NCBI RefSeq assembly: GCF_001816145.1
Contig: NZ_MDZB01000142.1
Location: 1-64,000 of the forward strand
Length of the DNA stretch: 64,000 nucleotides
Origin: Hymenobacter lapidarius
Lineage (GTDB): Bacteria > Bacteroidota > Bacteroidia > Cytophagales > Hymenobacteraceae
Reading direction: 5' to 3'
The position numbers were made by a program, and so were the translations under genes. The notes beneath the pieces are model-generated. The model saw only the letters and a program-made list of their open reading frames with translations, ran no database searches and was not told the origin of the DNA. Shown in pieces: positions 28,992 to 38,265 of this stretch. Positions within the stretch are counted from its first letter, which is position 1, and the number at the start of each line of letters is the position of its first letter.

Positions 28992-29885
28992 TTAAACCGT
29001 GCGAACCGGCTGGCCAGCGTTGGCATTGTTGCCGTGCTGACCGGCGAAGGTCTGGATGATGCTAAAGCCCGCTTCGTCGATGCTGTAGGTCAGCTCGTCA
29101 ATTTTGCTGGTGAAGTAGTTGTAGGCTACGATGGCGAGAGCTGACGTACCGATACCGAGAGCCGTGTTAATCAGAGCTTCCGAAATACCGTTTGCCAGCG
29201 CTACTGCGTCGGGGCTGCCGGCCTGCGCCAGAGCGGCGAAGGCGTTAATCATACCAAATACGGTACCGAGCAGACCCGTCAGGGTAGCGATAGAAGCCAA
29301 GGTCGAAATGATAACCAGGTTCTTCTCCAGCATGGGCAATTCGAGCGCGGTGCTCTCTTCGATTTCCTTCTGGATGGCGAGCACCTTCTGGTCGGTGGCC
29401 ATGGTGGTTTCACGCGACATCTCGTTGTACTTCATCAGACCGGCTTTCACCACGTTGGCTACCGAGCCTTTCTGCTGGTCGCAGGCAACGAGGGCACCGT
29501 TGATGTCGTTGGCATTCAGTTTCTGACGTACGGTGCGCACGAACGACTCAATGCTCTTGCTGCCTTTGGCTTTGCCAATGGTAAGCATGCGCTCGATGGA
29601 GAAGGTAATCACCATCAGCAGCATCGACATTAGGATGGGCACTACGAAGCCGCCCTTGTAAACAATGCCGAGGTAATCACCGGGCAGGGGGTTCATCTTG
29701 TTGTCGCCGCCCTGAAAGTGGCTGCCATCACCAAAGACATATTTGTAAACGAGAAGGCTGACAATATAGGCTAGTACGATAACCACGACGGAGAACAGCG
29801 AGGCGCCACCGCTGCTTTGGGCTTCGGCTTTGGCGGCCGTTGCGGCGGGCCGTGGGCTCGTATTCATGGCATTTTTCTGTTCCAT
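28992..29885 (-). CDS. exbB: ExbB/TolQ/MotA proton-channel protein
   Basis: 297 residues from ATG 29885. Three helices: about 30-50, about 75-100 (GGFVVPILMSMLLMVITFSI) and about 190-240 (the conserved LVIISTLASIATLTGLLGTV region with GMINAF). First gene of the exbB-exbD-exbD-tonB operon at the inner membrane. A good promoter lies about 180 bases upstream, leaving a leader of about 170 bases. Confidence 0.92.
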   Translation of the reverse strand: MEQKNAMNTSPRPAATAAKAEAQSSGGASLFSVVVIVLAYIVSLLVYKYVFGDGSHFQGGDNKMNPLPGDYLGIVYKGGFVVPILMSMLLMVITFSIERMLTIGKAKGSKSIESFVRTVRQKLNANDINGALVACDQQKGSVANVVKAGLMKYNEMSRETTMATDQKVLAIQKEIEESTALELPMLEKNLVIISTLASIATLTGLLGTVFGMINAFAALAQAGSPDAVALANGISEALINTALGIGTSALAIVAYNYFTSKIDELTYSIDEAGFSIIQTFAGQHGNNANAGQPVRTV

Positions 29886-30062
29886 TGTTCTGGAGTGTTT
29901 GGGGTTGTTGAGTGAAGTAGTTGAATTGAGTTGGTAAAGAAAAAGCAAAAAATCGGTTAGGGCCGCAGAACCCCGTGAAAGAACAATTGATAAGCCCGTA
30001 CTAAAGGACTGAAACGGTACTAACCGGAGTCTAAGCTACGCACTGAGCGGTCTTCTGCTGGG

Positions 30063-30094
30063 CAAACCTAACCAAAAACAGCGGCCTGACCAAA
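30063..30094 (-). promoter_or_regulatory. Promoter of the exbB operon
   Basis: On the minus strand: TTTG (30094-30091), 20 bases, TAGGTTTG (30070-30063). Exact match to the TTTG-N20-TAnnTTTG pattern of Bacteroidota. Confidence 0.7.
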
Positions 30095-30152
30095 GAAAAC
30101 TTGGCCGAAGCCAACAGAGAAGACGCGAAAACGTGGTAGAAACGTAGCAACG

Positions 30153-31010
30153 TTAAGGCGCACTGGAGGGTTGGGCGGGGCGTCCTTTGGCTTGCTCCCA
30201 ATACACATCCATCTCGGTCAGGGTCAGGTCGGCCAGGCGTTGGCCGTTGGCCGTGGCCGCCGTTTCCAGGTACTGAAATCGGCTGATAAACTTGCGGTTG
30301 GTGCGTTCAAGTGCTTCTTCGGGATTGATGCCGGCGAAGCGCGCAAAGTTGACCAGGGAAAATAATAAGTCGCCGAATTCGTCGGCGGCCCGCTCGGCGT
30401 TCATGCGCTCGGGTTGGCCGTGGCTGTACTCGTCGCCAAATTCTCCTAATTCTTCCTTTACTTTTTCCCACACCTGCTCCGGTTGCTCCCAATCGAAGCC
30501 CGCGCCGCGGGCTTTTTCCTGAATGCGCATGGCTTTCACCAAAGCGGGCAGGGAGGTGGGCACGCCGCCCAGCACCCCGTTCGTATTACCTTTTTCCTTG
30601 AGCTTGAGCTGCTCCCAGTTGCGCTTCACGGTGTCTTCGTCGTGGGCCTGCACATCGCCGTAGATGTGCGGATGCCGGTAAATAAGCTTCTCGCACTGCG
30701 CGTTGAGCACGTCGGCGATGTCGAAGGCACCTTTTTCGGCGGCAATGCGGGCGTAAAAAAGAAGGTGGAGCATCACGTCGCCCAGCTCCTTTTTCAGGTC
30801 CGGCAAGTCGTCGCGCAGAATGGCGTCGCTGATTTCGTAGGTCTCCTCGATGGTGAGGTGGCGCAGCGTTTGCAGGGTTTGTTTTTTATCCCAGGGGCAC
30901 TCGGTTCGCAGGCGGTCCAGCACGTCGAGCAGGCGGCCAAAGGCGGCCAATTGTTCGGGGCGCCGGGCACTGGTAAGCAGAACACTAGGGGCTGAAGTGG
31001 TGTTTTCCAT
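30153..31010 (-). CDS. mazG: Nucleoside triphosphate pyrophosphohydrolase MazG
   Basis: 285 residues from ATG 31010. The protein hydrolyses NTPs to NMP and pyrophosphate (house-cleaning). Two MazG domains are seen: the first has CPWDKKQTLQTLRHLTIEE and ELGDVMLHLLFYA; the second has EELGEFGDEY and ADEFGDLLFSLVNFARF. These acidic residues bind Mg. Divergent from glmM, whose promoter overlaps its start region. Confidence 0.93.
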   Translation of the reverse strand: MENTTSAPSVLLTSARRPEQLAAFGRLLDVLDRLRTECPWDKKQTLQTLRHLTIEETYEISDAILRDDLPDLKKELGDVMLHLLFYARIAAEKGAFDIADVLNAQCEKLIYRHPHIYGDVQAHDEDTVKRNWEQLKLKEKGNTNGVLGGVPTSLPALVKAMRIQEKARGAGFDWEQPEQVWEKVKEELGEFGDEYSHGQPERMNAERAADEFGDLLFSLVNFARFAGINPEEALERTNRKFISRFQYLETAATANGQRLADLTLTEMDVYWEQAKGRPAQPSSAP

Positions 31011-31084
31011 TGTTCCAAAGATAAATGTTGGTACCGCCAACCGGCGGCCAGTGCCTAAATTTGTACTTTCAACTAAGCTACCTC

Positions 31085-32482
31085 GTGACTCTTATAAAAT
31101 CAATTTCCGGCATCCGCGGCACCATCGGCGGTCCCGTTGGGCAGGGCCTGACGCCTCTCGACGTGGTGAAGTATGCCGCCGCTTACGGCACGTGGGTGAA
31201 GACCCAGGCCACCGACAGCAAGCTTATCGTCATCGGCCGCGACGCCCGCATCTCGGGTGAAATGGTGAGCCGCCTCGTGGCCGCTACGCTCCAAGGCCTC
31301 GGCCTGGACGTGTGCGACCTGGGGCTGAGCACCACGCCAACCGTGGAGATGGCCGTTCCGGCCAAGAAGGCGGCGGGCGGCATCATTCTCACCGCCTCGC
31401 ACAACCCCAAGCAGTGGAACGCGCTGAAGCTGCTGAACTCGGTGGGGGAGTTTATTTCGGAAACTGATGGGCAGCAGGTGCTGGCTTTTGCCGAAAGCGA
31501 AGATTTTGAGTTTGCCACCGTTGCGAAGCTGGGCCAGTATAGCACGGACGCTACTTTCCTCAAAAAGCACATCAAAGCCATTCTGGCGTTGCCGCTGGTA
31601 GATGTGGAAGCCATTCGGGCCCGGAATTTCCGGGTGGTGGTGGACGCCGTGAACTCGTCGGGCGGCTTTGCCGTGCCGCAACTGCTGGAAGCCCTGGGCG
31701 TGACCACCGTGGAGAAGCTGCACTGCGAGCCCACTGGTGATTTCGCTCACAACCCCGAGCCGCTGCCCGAGCACCTGCGCGACATTGCCAAGGTGCTGGA
31801 AAAAGGCGGCTTTGACGTGGGCATCGTGGTGGACCCCGACGTGGACCGCTTGGCCCTGGTGAGCGAAAACGGCGAAATGTTCGGCGAAGAATATACCCTG
31901 GTGGCCGTGGCCGACTACGTGCTGAAAAGCCTTGGCGGCGGCAACACCGTGAGCAACCTGAGCAGCACCCGCGCCCTGCGCGACGTGACCGAGAAAGCCG
32001 GGGGGCAGTACGCCGCCGCCGCCGTGGGCGAGGTGAACGTGGTGACCATGATGAAGCAGACCAACGCCGTGATTGGCGGCGAGGGCAACGGCGGCATTAT
32101 CTACCCCGAGCTGCACTACGGCCGCGACGCGTTGGTGGGCATTGCGCTGTTTCTCACGCACCTGGCCAAGTCGGGCCTGACCATGAGCCGGCTGCGCAAT
32201 TCCTACCCCAGCTACTTTATCTCCAAGAATAAGATTGAGCTGACGCCCGAAATCAACACCGACGACGTGCTGGCCCAGATGGAGAAGCGCTACGCCAAGC
32301 AGCCCGTGAATACCATTGACGGCGTGAAGATTGAGTTCGATAAGGAGTGGGTGCACCTGCGCAAATCCAATACCGAACCCATTATCCGCATCTACGCCGA
32401 GTCTGATTCTAATTCCACGGCAGATTATCTGGCTCAGAAAATCATCGGTGACATCAAGGAAATCATTGCGGTGAAGGCCTAA
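31085..32482 (+). CDS. glmM: Phosphoglucosamine mutase
   Basis: 465 residues from a GTG at 31085, chosen because MTLIKSISGIRGTIGG is the normal start of the family. The catalytic phosphoserine loop is TASHNPKQWN; the metal site is DPDVDRLAL; the sugar-binding loop is GEGNGGIIYPELHYGRDA; the phosphate-binding loop is RKSNTEPIIRIY. It converts GlcN-6-P to GlcN-1-P for UDP-GlcNAc. A phosphomannomutase is the alternative in this superfamily. A TAAATTTG box lies just upstream. Confidence 0.88.
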   Translation: MTLIKSISGIRGTIGGPVGQGLTPLDVVKYAAAYGTWVKTQATDSKLIVIGRDARISGEMVSRLVAATLQGLGLDVCDLGLSTTPTVEMAVPAKKAAGGIILTASHNPKQWNALKLLNSVGEFISETDGQQVLAFAESEDFEFATVAKLGQYSTDATFLKKHIKAILALPLVDVEAIRARNFRVVVDAVNSSGGFAVPQLLEALGVTTVEKLHCEPTGDFAHNPEPLPEHLRDIAKVLEKGGFDVGIVVDPDVDRLALVSENGEMFGEEYTLVAVADYVLKSLGGGNTVSNLSSTRALRDVTEKAGGQYAAAAVGEVNVVTMMKQTNAVIGGEGNGGIIYPELHYGRDALVGIALFLTHLAKSGLTMSRLRNSYPSYFISKNKIELTPEINTDDVLAQMEKRYAKQPVNTIDGVKIEFDKEWVHLRKSNTEPIIRIYAESDSNSTADYLAQKIIGDIKEIIAVKA

Positions 32483-32648
32483 GCCGCGCCGCAAGCGGGG
32501 AGGGAGCAGACCCGGCCGTTGCGGCCGGCTGGAAGTCTCCAGGGCCAGATTCATCAGGTTTCGGCCAAATGTCCGACGTTTGCACAACGCTACATTGGAA
32601 TTGCCGGGCGCACCCACGTCCGGCAACTTCTGTTCTTACCCTCACCCC

Positions 32649-33824
32649 ATGACCCACGTTGCTCCCGCTGCCCCCGCCTTCGTTTATTTCGACAACGCCG
32701 CCACCACGCCCCTCGACCCGGAGGTGCTGGAAGCCATGCTGCCTTTCCTGAGCCAGCACTACGGCAACCCCAGCAGCCTGCACGGTCCCGGCCGGCAGGT
32801 GCGCGCGGCCATCGAAAACGCCCGCAAGACCGTAGCGCACCTCATAAACGCCGCGCCGGCCGAAATCTGCTTCACCAGCGGCGGCACCGAGGCGAACAAC
32901 TACGCCGCGTTCGGCAGCATTCGCACGCTGGGCTTGAAACATGCCATCACCTCGCGGCTGGAGCACCACGCGGTGTTGCACCCTCTGCAGGCCCTGGCTA
33001 AAACGGGCGAAATAGAGCTGCATTACTTGCGGCACGATGCCCAAGGGGCATTTGACCTTGGTCATTTGGAGGAATTGCTGGCGGGGCAGTCGCGCACGTT
33101 CGTGAGCCTGATGCACGCCAATAATGAGATTGGTAACCTCAACGACGTTGACGCCATCGGGCAGATTTGTGCGCAGCACGATGCTGTGTTTCATTCCGAC
33201 ACGGTGCAGACCATGGGCCACTACCGCCACGACGTGCAGCAGCTGAAAACCCACTTTCTGGTGGGCTCGGCGCACAAGTTTCACGGGCCAAAAGGAGTGG
33301 GCTTTTTGTATACCCGCAGCGGCGTGCAGGTAAGCCCGCTCATTCACGGCGGCTCGCAGGAGCGCAACGCGCGCTCGGGCACCGAGAATGTGTACGGCAT
33401 TGTGGGCCTGGCCAAGGCCCTGGAAATTGCGGTGCGCGACTTGGCGGCACACCAAACGCATGTGCAGGGGCTGAAGGACCGGTTTGTGAACAAGCTGCGC
33501 GCCGAAATTGAGGACGTGCAGTTCAATGGCCTTTCGGCGCAGCCGGACCACAGCCTATACACGGTGCTGAGCGTGAGCCTGCCGCAATCGGCCATCAACG
33601 AAATGCTGCTATTCAATCTGGACATTAGCAAGGTGGCCGCTTCGGGTGGCTCGGCGTGTACCAGCGGGGCACAGGCCGGCTCGCACGTGCTCGAAGCCTT
33701 GGGCTGCGACCCCACCCGGGCATCGGTGCGGTTTTCGATGAGCAAAATGAACACCGCCGCCGAAGTAGACTACGCGGTGGCGCAACTGGCCAAGCTCTAC
33801 CGCCCGGTAGCGGTGAAGGCATAA
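32649..33824 (+). CDS. Cysteine desulfurase (IscS/NifS family)
   Basis: 391 residues from ATG 32649 (open frame from 32580). A PLP enzyme that takes sulphur from cysteine for Fe-S clusters and thio-modification. Seen: YFDNAATTPLD at the N-terminus, TSGGTEANNYA, the PLP lysine in GSAHKFHGPKG, and the persulphide Cys in GGSACTSGAQ. No iscU or sufE lies beside it, so the acceptor is unknown. Confidence 0.92.
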   Translation: MTHVAPAAPAFVYFDNAATTPLDPEVLEAMLPFLSQHYGNPSSLHGPGRQVRAAIENARKTVAHLINAAPAEICFTSGGTEANNYAAFGSIRTLGLKHAITSRLEHHAVLHPLQALAKTGEIELHYLRHDAQGAFDLGHLEELLAGQSRTFVSLMHANNEIGNLNDVDAIGQICAQHDAVFHSDTVQTMGHYRHDVQQLKTHFLVGSAHKFHGPKGVGFLYTRSGVQVSPLIHGGSQERNARSGTENVYGIVGLAKALEIAVRDLAAHQTHVQGLKDRFVNKLRAEIEDVQFNGLSAQPDHSLYTVLSVSLPQSAINEMLLFNLDISKVAASGGSACTSGAQAGSHVLEALGCDPTRASVRFSMSKMNTAAEVDYAVAQLAKLYRPVAVKA

Positions 33825-33921
33825 AGCGTGCGCTGTTAGGCACGAGTGCAAGCTCGACCTAACGTATTGGTTCAATTTCTCGTAAGCAAGGACATATTTC
33901 CACTATGTTTCTTCAACAAAA

Positions 33922-34602
33922 ATGAATCAGTCCCAATCACCTTCCGCCACCACTTCCCGGGCGGCTAATAACCTGCTCGGTCAGGCGCAGCAATGGCTCA
34001 AGCAGGGCAACGTGTCCGAGCTGCTGGGCAAAGTGCCCTCGTCGCTGAAAAACGCAGGTAGCTCCACCATCAACGGCTTCAATAAGCTCAGCACCACTCA
34101 AAAAGTAGTGGGCGGTGCGTTGCTGGCACTGGGCGCGGGCTACCTCACCGCCCGGAAGCGCAAAGCCAATGGCTCGGCCGCAACCCTAAACGAGTTGCTG
34201 TACTTCGTGAACGACCGAATTGAGGGCTACCAGCGCGCCGCCGACGAAACCCAGGACACGCAAATGCGCAGCTACTACAAGCAGCTGGTGGGCCAGAGCC
34301 AGCAGTTTGCCAACCAGCTCAATGCGTACCTGAGCCAGCAAGGCAGCAGCCGCCAGGACAGCACCACTTTCAAAGGCAAGTTCTACCGCGTCTGGATGGA
34401 TGCCAAAGCCGTGGTGACTGGCTACGACGAGCAGGCCATCCTCGGCTCCAACATCTACGGCGAGGAGTGGGCCCTGAAAGCTTACCAGGAAGCGCTGGAT
34501 GACAAAACGCTGAGCGGCCCCCTGCGCCGCACCGTAGAGCACCAATACAAAATATCGCAGCAGACCTACAAAGAGCTCCAGAGCAAAAAGAGCGACAAAT
34601 AA
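33922..34602 (+). CDS. PA2169-family four-helix-bundle protein
   Basis: 226 residues. A Ser/Thr/Gln-rich N-terminus and a short hydrophobic stretch (about 57-72, VVGGALLALGAGYL) are followed by an approximately 140-residue helical domain of the PA2169/DUF2383 type (LNELLYFVNDRIEGYQRAA, YYKQLVGQSQQFANQL). These ferritin-like bundles are linked to stress responses; the exact role is not known. It has its own terminator. Confidence 0.8.
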   Translation: MNQSQSPSATTSRAANNLLGQAQQWLKQGNVSELLGKVPSSLKNAGSSTINGFNKLSTTQKVVGGALLALGAGYLTARKRKANGSAATLNELLYFVNDRIEGYQRAADETQDTQMRSYYKQLVGQSQQFANQLNAYLSQQGSSRQDSTTFKGKFYRVWMDAKAVVTGYDEQAILGSNIYGEEWALKAYQEALDDKTLSGPLRRTVEHQYKISQQTYKELQSKKSDK

Positions 34603-34615
34603 TTTTGCCCGCCTG

Positions 34616-34671
34616 AAAAAGGACCCCGCCCAATGCCGTTATCAAGCTGCATTCGGCGGGGTCCTTTTTTT
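34616..34671 (+). terminator. Terminator after the PA2169-like gene
   Basis: AAAAAGGACCCCGCC (34616-34630) pairs with GGCGGGGTCCTTTTTTT (34655-34671). Confidence 0.85.
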
Positions 34672-35009
34672 GCCTCAGTGTAGGAAGCGCCGGTGAATGC
34701 GCTCAGAACTGACCCGTAGCCCCGGCGCAATCAGGGCGCCCTGGCCGAGGTAGAAATATGTGTAGCGTGAGCCGCCGATTTGGCGGGAGATGTGGAATAA
34801 CAGGGCAGTTGCGGCCCCAAAGCGCGAAGCACTCCTTCGCGCTACAATAAACTGCGAATCTGCTCCAAAATGACAGGGGGTAAAGAGGATGCCTGTACTC
34901 TGTATTCATCCATCATTTTATGGCGGGCTTCTATAGCCCCGCACAAGCAGCGTAAAATGGCTATTTTTCGGCCTGCTTCGTAAGGCGAAGCATCAACCAC
35001 TTTGCTTTT
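34672..35009. other. 338-base gap with a REP-like palindrome
   Basis: No supported gene. It contains the short palindrome at 34821-34845. Minus-strand frames here are short; one of 62 codons (34842-35030) overlaps the start of the next gene on the other strand and has no recognisable signature. Confidence 0.4.
34821..34845. repeat. REP-like palindrome (AGCGCGAAG/CTTCGCGCT)
   Basis: AGCGCGAAG (34821-34829) pairs with CTTCGCGCT (34835-34843). The right half, CTTCGCGCTAC, is found again at 47125-47135. Confidence 0.65.
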
Positions 35010-35687
35010 ATGGCGGACATCAACATTCAACGTAAAAAATCAGCGCCTAGTCCCTGGATTCTGGTGCTGCTTGCGGCGGCGGCACTCGCCGTGGCCGGCT
35101 ATTTCTTTCTGCGCCAGGACCCCGCCGACGAGCCCGCGCCCGGTACCAGCACGGGCATGGCAGCAGCCCCCGGCGATTCCATTGCCACGGATTCCCTGCG
35201 CGCCGCCTCGCCTCTGGGCGACCCCGCGGCCGCGCCGCCCGATTCCGTTGGCCTCACCCAAGACGCTACGGATTACAGCCCCGCTACCCTGGCTGCGCAG
35301 GCTGCCACCGACCCCAGCGCCCCAACCTATGCCCTGAATGGCCTGCAAAAGCTGTCGGGAATCCTGGTCGCCCTCACCGACCGCAACGAATTCCGCGACC
35401 CCACCATCACCGAAAACCGCGACAACCTGACCAGCGCCACCAGTCGTCTGGGTGAGGCCAATGCCAGTCTGCGCCCCGGGTTTGTGGCCGCCGCCTCCCT
35501 CATCCGGGCCATGCAGCAGAAAGCGTACCCCGCGCTGGAAGGCACCGCCAACGACTTGGTGCGCCTGTCTGGTGAGCTCTCGGGCCGCAGCGCTACGGCC
35601 GCAGAGCAGCAGCAAAACAAACAGTTCCTGACCCAGGCCGCCGCCGCCGTGCGCGTGCTGAGCGAACCCGCCCAACAACCTCTCTAA
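35010..35687 (+). CDS. Membrane-anchored protein, unknown function
   Basis: 225 residues. A basic N-terminus (RKKSAPSP) and one helix (about 16-34, ILVLLAAAALAVAGYFFL), then a disordered Pro/Ala/Ser stretch (about 38-100) and a helical domain (about 105-220). It probably sits in the inner membrane with its bulk outside. Only 12 bases separate it from the PRC-barrel gene, so the two are likely co-transcribed. No family recognised. Confidence 0.65.
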   Translation: MADINIQRKKSAPSPWILVLLAAAALAVAGYFFLRQDPADEPAPGTSTGMAAAPGDSIATDSLRAASPLGDPAAAPPDSVGLTQDATDYSPATLAAQAATDPSAPTYALNGLQKLSGILVALTDRNEFRDPTITENRDNLTSATSRLGEANASLRPGFVAAASLIRAMQQKAYPALEGTANDLVRLSGELSGRSATAAEQQQNKQFLTQAAAAVRVLSEPAQQPL

Positions 35688-35699
35688 CTGCAAGAACTC

Positions 35700-36143
35700 A
35701 TGGCAACCCCCGTGCTGCGCCGCCTGCGCGACCTCACCGATTTTGAAGTAGCCGACGACAACCCCGACGTGCGCGGCTGGGCCGTGCGCGGCAGCGACGG
35801 CCGCGCCCTTGGCAGCGTGTACGAGCTGATAGTGGAGCCCGAAGCCCTGAAAGTGCGCTACCTGGACGTGGAGTTGGACGCCCGTTTCCAACGCGGCCCA
35901 CACGAAAACCACATTCTGCTGCCCATCGGCGTGGCTTCGCTCGATGCCGACGACGACAACGTATTCGTGCCCGCCCTCAACGCCGAAACCGTGCTGCAAT
36001 ACCCGCCCTATAGCGAAATTCAAATCACCCGCGACTACGAAGAAGCCATGCTGCGGGCGCTGGGCCTAAGTGCCGGAACGGATGAGCAGTTCTACGAGCA
36101 GAACTCCTACGACGCGGGCGCTTTCTACCGCCGGGGTCGCTAA
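35700..36143 (+). CDS. PRC-barrel domain protein
   Basis: 147 residues. A PRC-barrel-type beta core (about 12-80: DVRGWAVRGSDGRALGSVY, LKVRYLDVELD, HILLPIGVASLD) and a shorter C-terminal half with aromatic and acidic residues. PRC barrels bind RNA, proteins or photosystem parts; here the role is unknown. The membrane protein just upstream and the PA2169-like protein suggest a stress or envelope setting. Confidence 0.8.
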   Translation: MATPVLRRLRDLTDFEVADDNPDVRGWAVRGSDGRALGSVYELIVEPEALKVRYLDVELDARFQRGPHENHILLPIGVASLDADDDNVFVPALNAETVLQYPPYSEIQITRDYEEAMLRALGLSAGTDEQFYEQNSYDAGAFYRRGR

Positions 36144-36188
36144 TATCGCGGCGTGCAACCTTTTGTGGGTCAGACAGCTCTTGGCGTT

Positions 36189-36935
36189 ATGAAGCAAATT
36201 CTACTATTGAGCTGCGCTGCTAGTGCCCTGAGTGGGTGCGCTGTTACACTTGCGCCCCACGTTCCGTACCTGCCCATGATTCGGGACCGGGGGCAGGCCG
36301 AGGCCCGTCTCTCCACCGGCTTCAGTGGCACCGAGTTACAGGCGGGGTACCAGGTTACTGACAAATTGGTGGTGCACACGGCGTTGCTTACGTACGGCCG
36401 CGCTCAGGGCAGCCACAAACTACGTTCGGCCGACCTGGGCCTGGGCTATTATTACAACTCGCCGAATGGCTTTTGGCGGCTGGGAATGCACGGCGGCCTG
36501 GCTACCGGCGGTGGCAGGTCTGGTAGCAGCGGCGCCAGCTTTGAAGGCAGCGAGGCAACCCCAGCAGTCGACTACCGGGTGCGCTACACGTACGCCTACG
36601 TACAGCCCACGATACACCTGATGGAAGACCGCCAAACCTGGAGCTTCGGCCTACGCGTGGGGCGAGCCTACTACCACCGGTTCACGCAGGTGGGCGCCGA
36701 TACGTTGGGTGGCCCCGTGAATACGGTGGATTATGGCGGCCGGCAGCTTTCGTTCTTGCAGGCCGGATTTCAATATGGCTACCGCTTGTCACCCCGGGTA
36801 AACCTGTCCACCACCTTTGGCGCCCAAGCCTTCATCGGCAACGGCGGTCCAGTCGAGGTGGGCATGAGCAGCGGACTGGTGGGGCAAGTGGGGGTGCACT
36901 TCACGCTACGCGAGCTGCCCAAGCTGCGCCGTTAG
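36189..36935 (+). CDS. Beta-barrel-like lipoprotein
   Basis: 248 residues from ATG 36189 (frame open from 36153). A lipobox (SALSGC, Cys about 17) is followed by alternating aromatic/polar strands (LRSADLGLGYYYNSPNGFWR, FLQAGFQYGYRLSPRVNLS). It looks like an outer-membrane barrel or surface beta protein. Its last four bases overlap the convergent hemH stop codon. Confidence 0.65.
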   Translation: MKQILLLSCAASALSGCAVTLAPHVPYLPMIRDRGQAEARLSTGFSGTELQAGYQVTDKLVVHTALLTYGRAQGSHKLRSADLGLGYYYNSPNGFWRLGMHGGLATGGGRSGSSGASFEGSEATPAVDYRVRYTYAYVQPTIHLMEDRQTWSFGLRVGRAYYHRFTQVGADTLGGPVNTVDYGGRQLSFLQAGFQYGYRLSPRVNLSTTFGAQAFIGNGGPVEVGMSSGLVGQVGVHFTLRELPKLRR

Positions 36936-38026
36936 TTCCGCCGAATCATGTCGGCCACAGCGTCCACCCACTGCGGCTCCGAGTTCAGGGAGGGCACCAG
37001 CTGCCAGTGCTCGCCGCCCGTTTCCTCAAACAGCTCCTTGAATTCCTCGCCGACCTCAATGGTCGTTTCCAGGCAGTCGGCCACGAAAGCGGGCGAAAAG
37101 GCCAGTACGTTTTTAATGCCTTTGGCGGGCATTTCCTTTAGTGCCTCGTCGGTGTAGGGCTGCAGCCAGGGGTCGCGCAGGCGGCTTTGCAGGCGGCTCT
37201 GGAAACACACCGTGTATTGGTCGGGTGCGAGGCCCAATTCCGCCGCCACCAAGCGCGACGTAGCAAAGCACTGGGCGCGGTAGCAGTACTGGTTCTGGTC
37301 CGTGAGGGTGTCGCAGCAGCTGCCGAAGCGGCAGTAGCTGGTGGGGTCGCCCTTTTTTACGTGGCGCTCCGGAATGCCGTGGTAGCTGAACACGATGTGG
37401 TCGTAGTGCTGCTTTTCCATCTCGGCCCGGCCCCGCGCCGCGATGGTGGCAATGAAGCCCGGCTCGGTGGCAAACTGGCTGATGAAGCTGATGCTGGGCA
37501 CTATCCACCAGTCTTTCACAATGTCCATCACCTTCTCCTGCACCGAGCCCGTGCTGGCCGAGGCGTACTGCGGAAACAGCGGCAGCACAATAATGCGCTC
37601 AACGTTGGCAGTCCGCAACTCTTCAAGTGCTTTCTCAACGCTGGGGTTCTGGTAGCGCATGCCAAAGGCTACCACGTAGCCATCGCCCAACACTTCCTGC
37701 ACCTTTTCCTTGAGGTCGAGGCCGTGAAAGAGCAGCGGTGAGCCACGCTCCGTCCACAGCTCCTTGTAGATTTTGGCCGACTTGGGCGCCCGCAGCGGCA
37801 CCACCAGCCCCTGAAATAGCGGGTAGCGGATGGCCGCCGGCATGTCCACCACCCGGCCATCGGTCAGGAATTCGTTAAGGTAGCGCCGCACGTCGGGCGT
37901 GTTGGGCGAGTCGGGCGTGCCGAGGTTAACCAGCAGCACGCCAATGCGGCGGGCGGTAATGGTGGCGGCCGCTGCGGCTGGGGTGGGCGCGGCAGCAGTG
38001 TCGGAGGCAGGAGTGGACGGGTTCAT
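36932..38026 (-). CDS. hemH: Ferrochelatase
   Basis: 364 residues from ATG 38026. It inserts Fe2+ into protoporphyrin IX. Seen: GVLLVNLGTPDSP (start of the fold), FSYHGIPERHVKKGD with the metal-contacting His, and NVLAFSPAFVADCLETTIE near the end. An Ala/Pro-rich N-terminal extension of about 28 residues precedes the core. A Cys-rich stretch (SYCRFGSCCDTL with YCYRAQC, about 246-270) is notable. Confidence 0.95.
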   Translation of the reverse strand: MNPSTPASDTAAAPTPAAAAATITARRIGVLLVNLGTPDSPNTPDVRRYLNEFLTDGRVVDMPAAIRYPLFQGLVVPLRAPKSAKIYKELWTERGSPLLFHGLDLKEKVQEVLGDGYVVAFGMRYQNPSVEKALEELRTANVERIIVLPLFPQYASASTGSVQEKVMDIVKDWWIVPSISFISQFATEPGFIATIAARGRAEMEKQHYDHIVFSYHGIPERHVKKGDPTSYCRFGSCCDTLTDQNQYCYRAQCFATSRLVAAELGLAPDQYTVCFQSRLQSRLRDPWLQPYTDEALKEMPAKGIKNVLAFSPAFVADCLETTIEVGEEFKELFEETGGEHWQLVPSLNSEPQWVDAVADMIRRN

Positions 38027-38230
38027 CAAAGCAAAGGTCGGCAGCGCCACGCGGACTACCTGCGGGCAGGTAAGCAACCACTTTAGCACCGGCTAGGTTT
38101 GGCACCTTGGGCGCGGGCGCGCCGGCTGCGGAGTCGGGGTAGCGCCGCAGAGTGGCATTCCCAATGCCCATTGCCGGGGCGGGCGGTGGCCGTGTTTGGC
38201 CCGGCCATAGCTTTTGCCCTGCAAATTTCG

Positions 38231-38238
38231 TACCTTTG
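38231..38238 (+). promoter_or_regulatory. Candidate -7 box for era
   Basis: TACCTTTG, 27 bases before the era start. No TTTG was found at the expected spacing upstream. Confidence 0.5.
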
Positions 38239-38265
38239 CGGCCCTGATTATCAAACCCATCCATC

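Noticed and set aside
31100-32626. 508-codon minus-strand frame opposite glmM
   Set aside because: His/Gly/Val-rich antisense shadow of a high-GC gene; glmM carries all catalytic motifs.
34842-35030. 62-codon minus-strand frame
   Set aside because: It overlaps the start of a better-supported plus-strand gene and has no recognisable signature, although it cannot be fully excluded.
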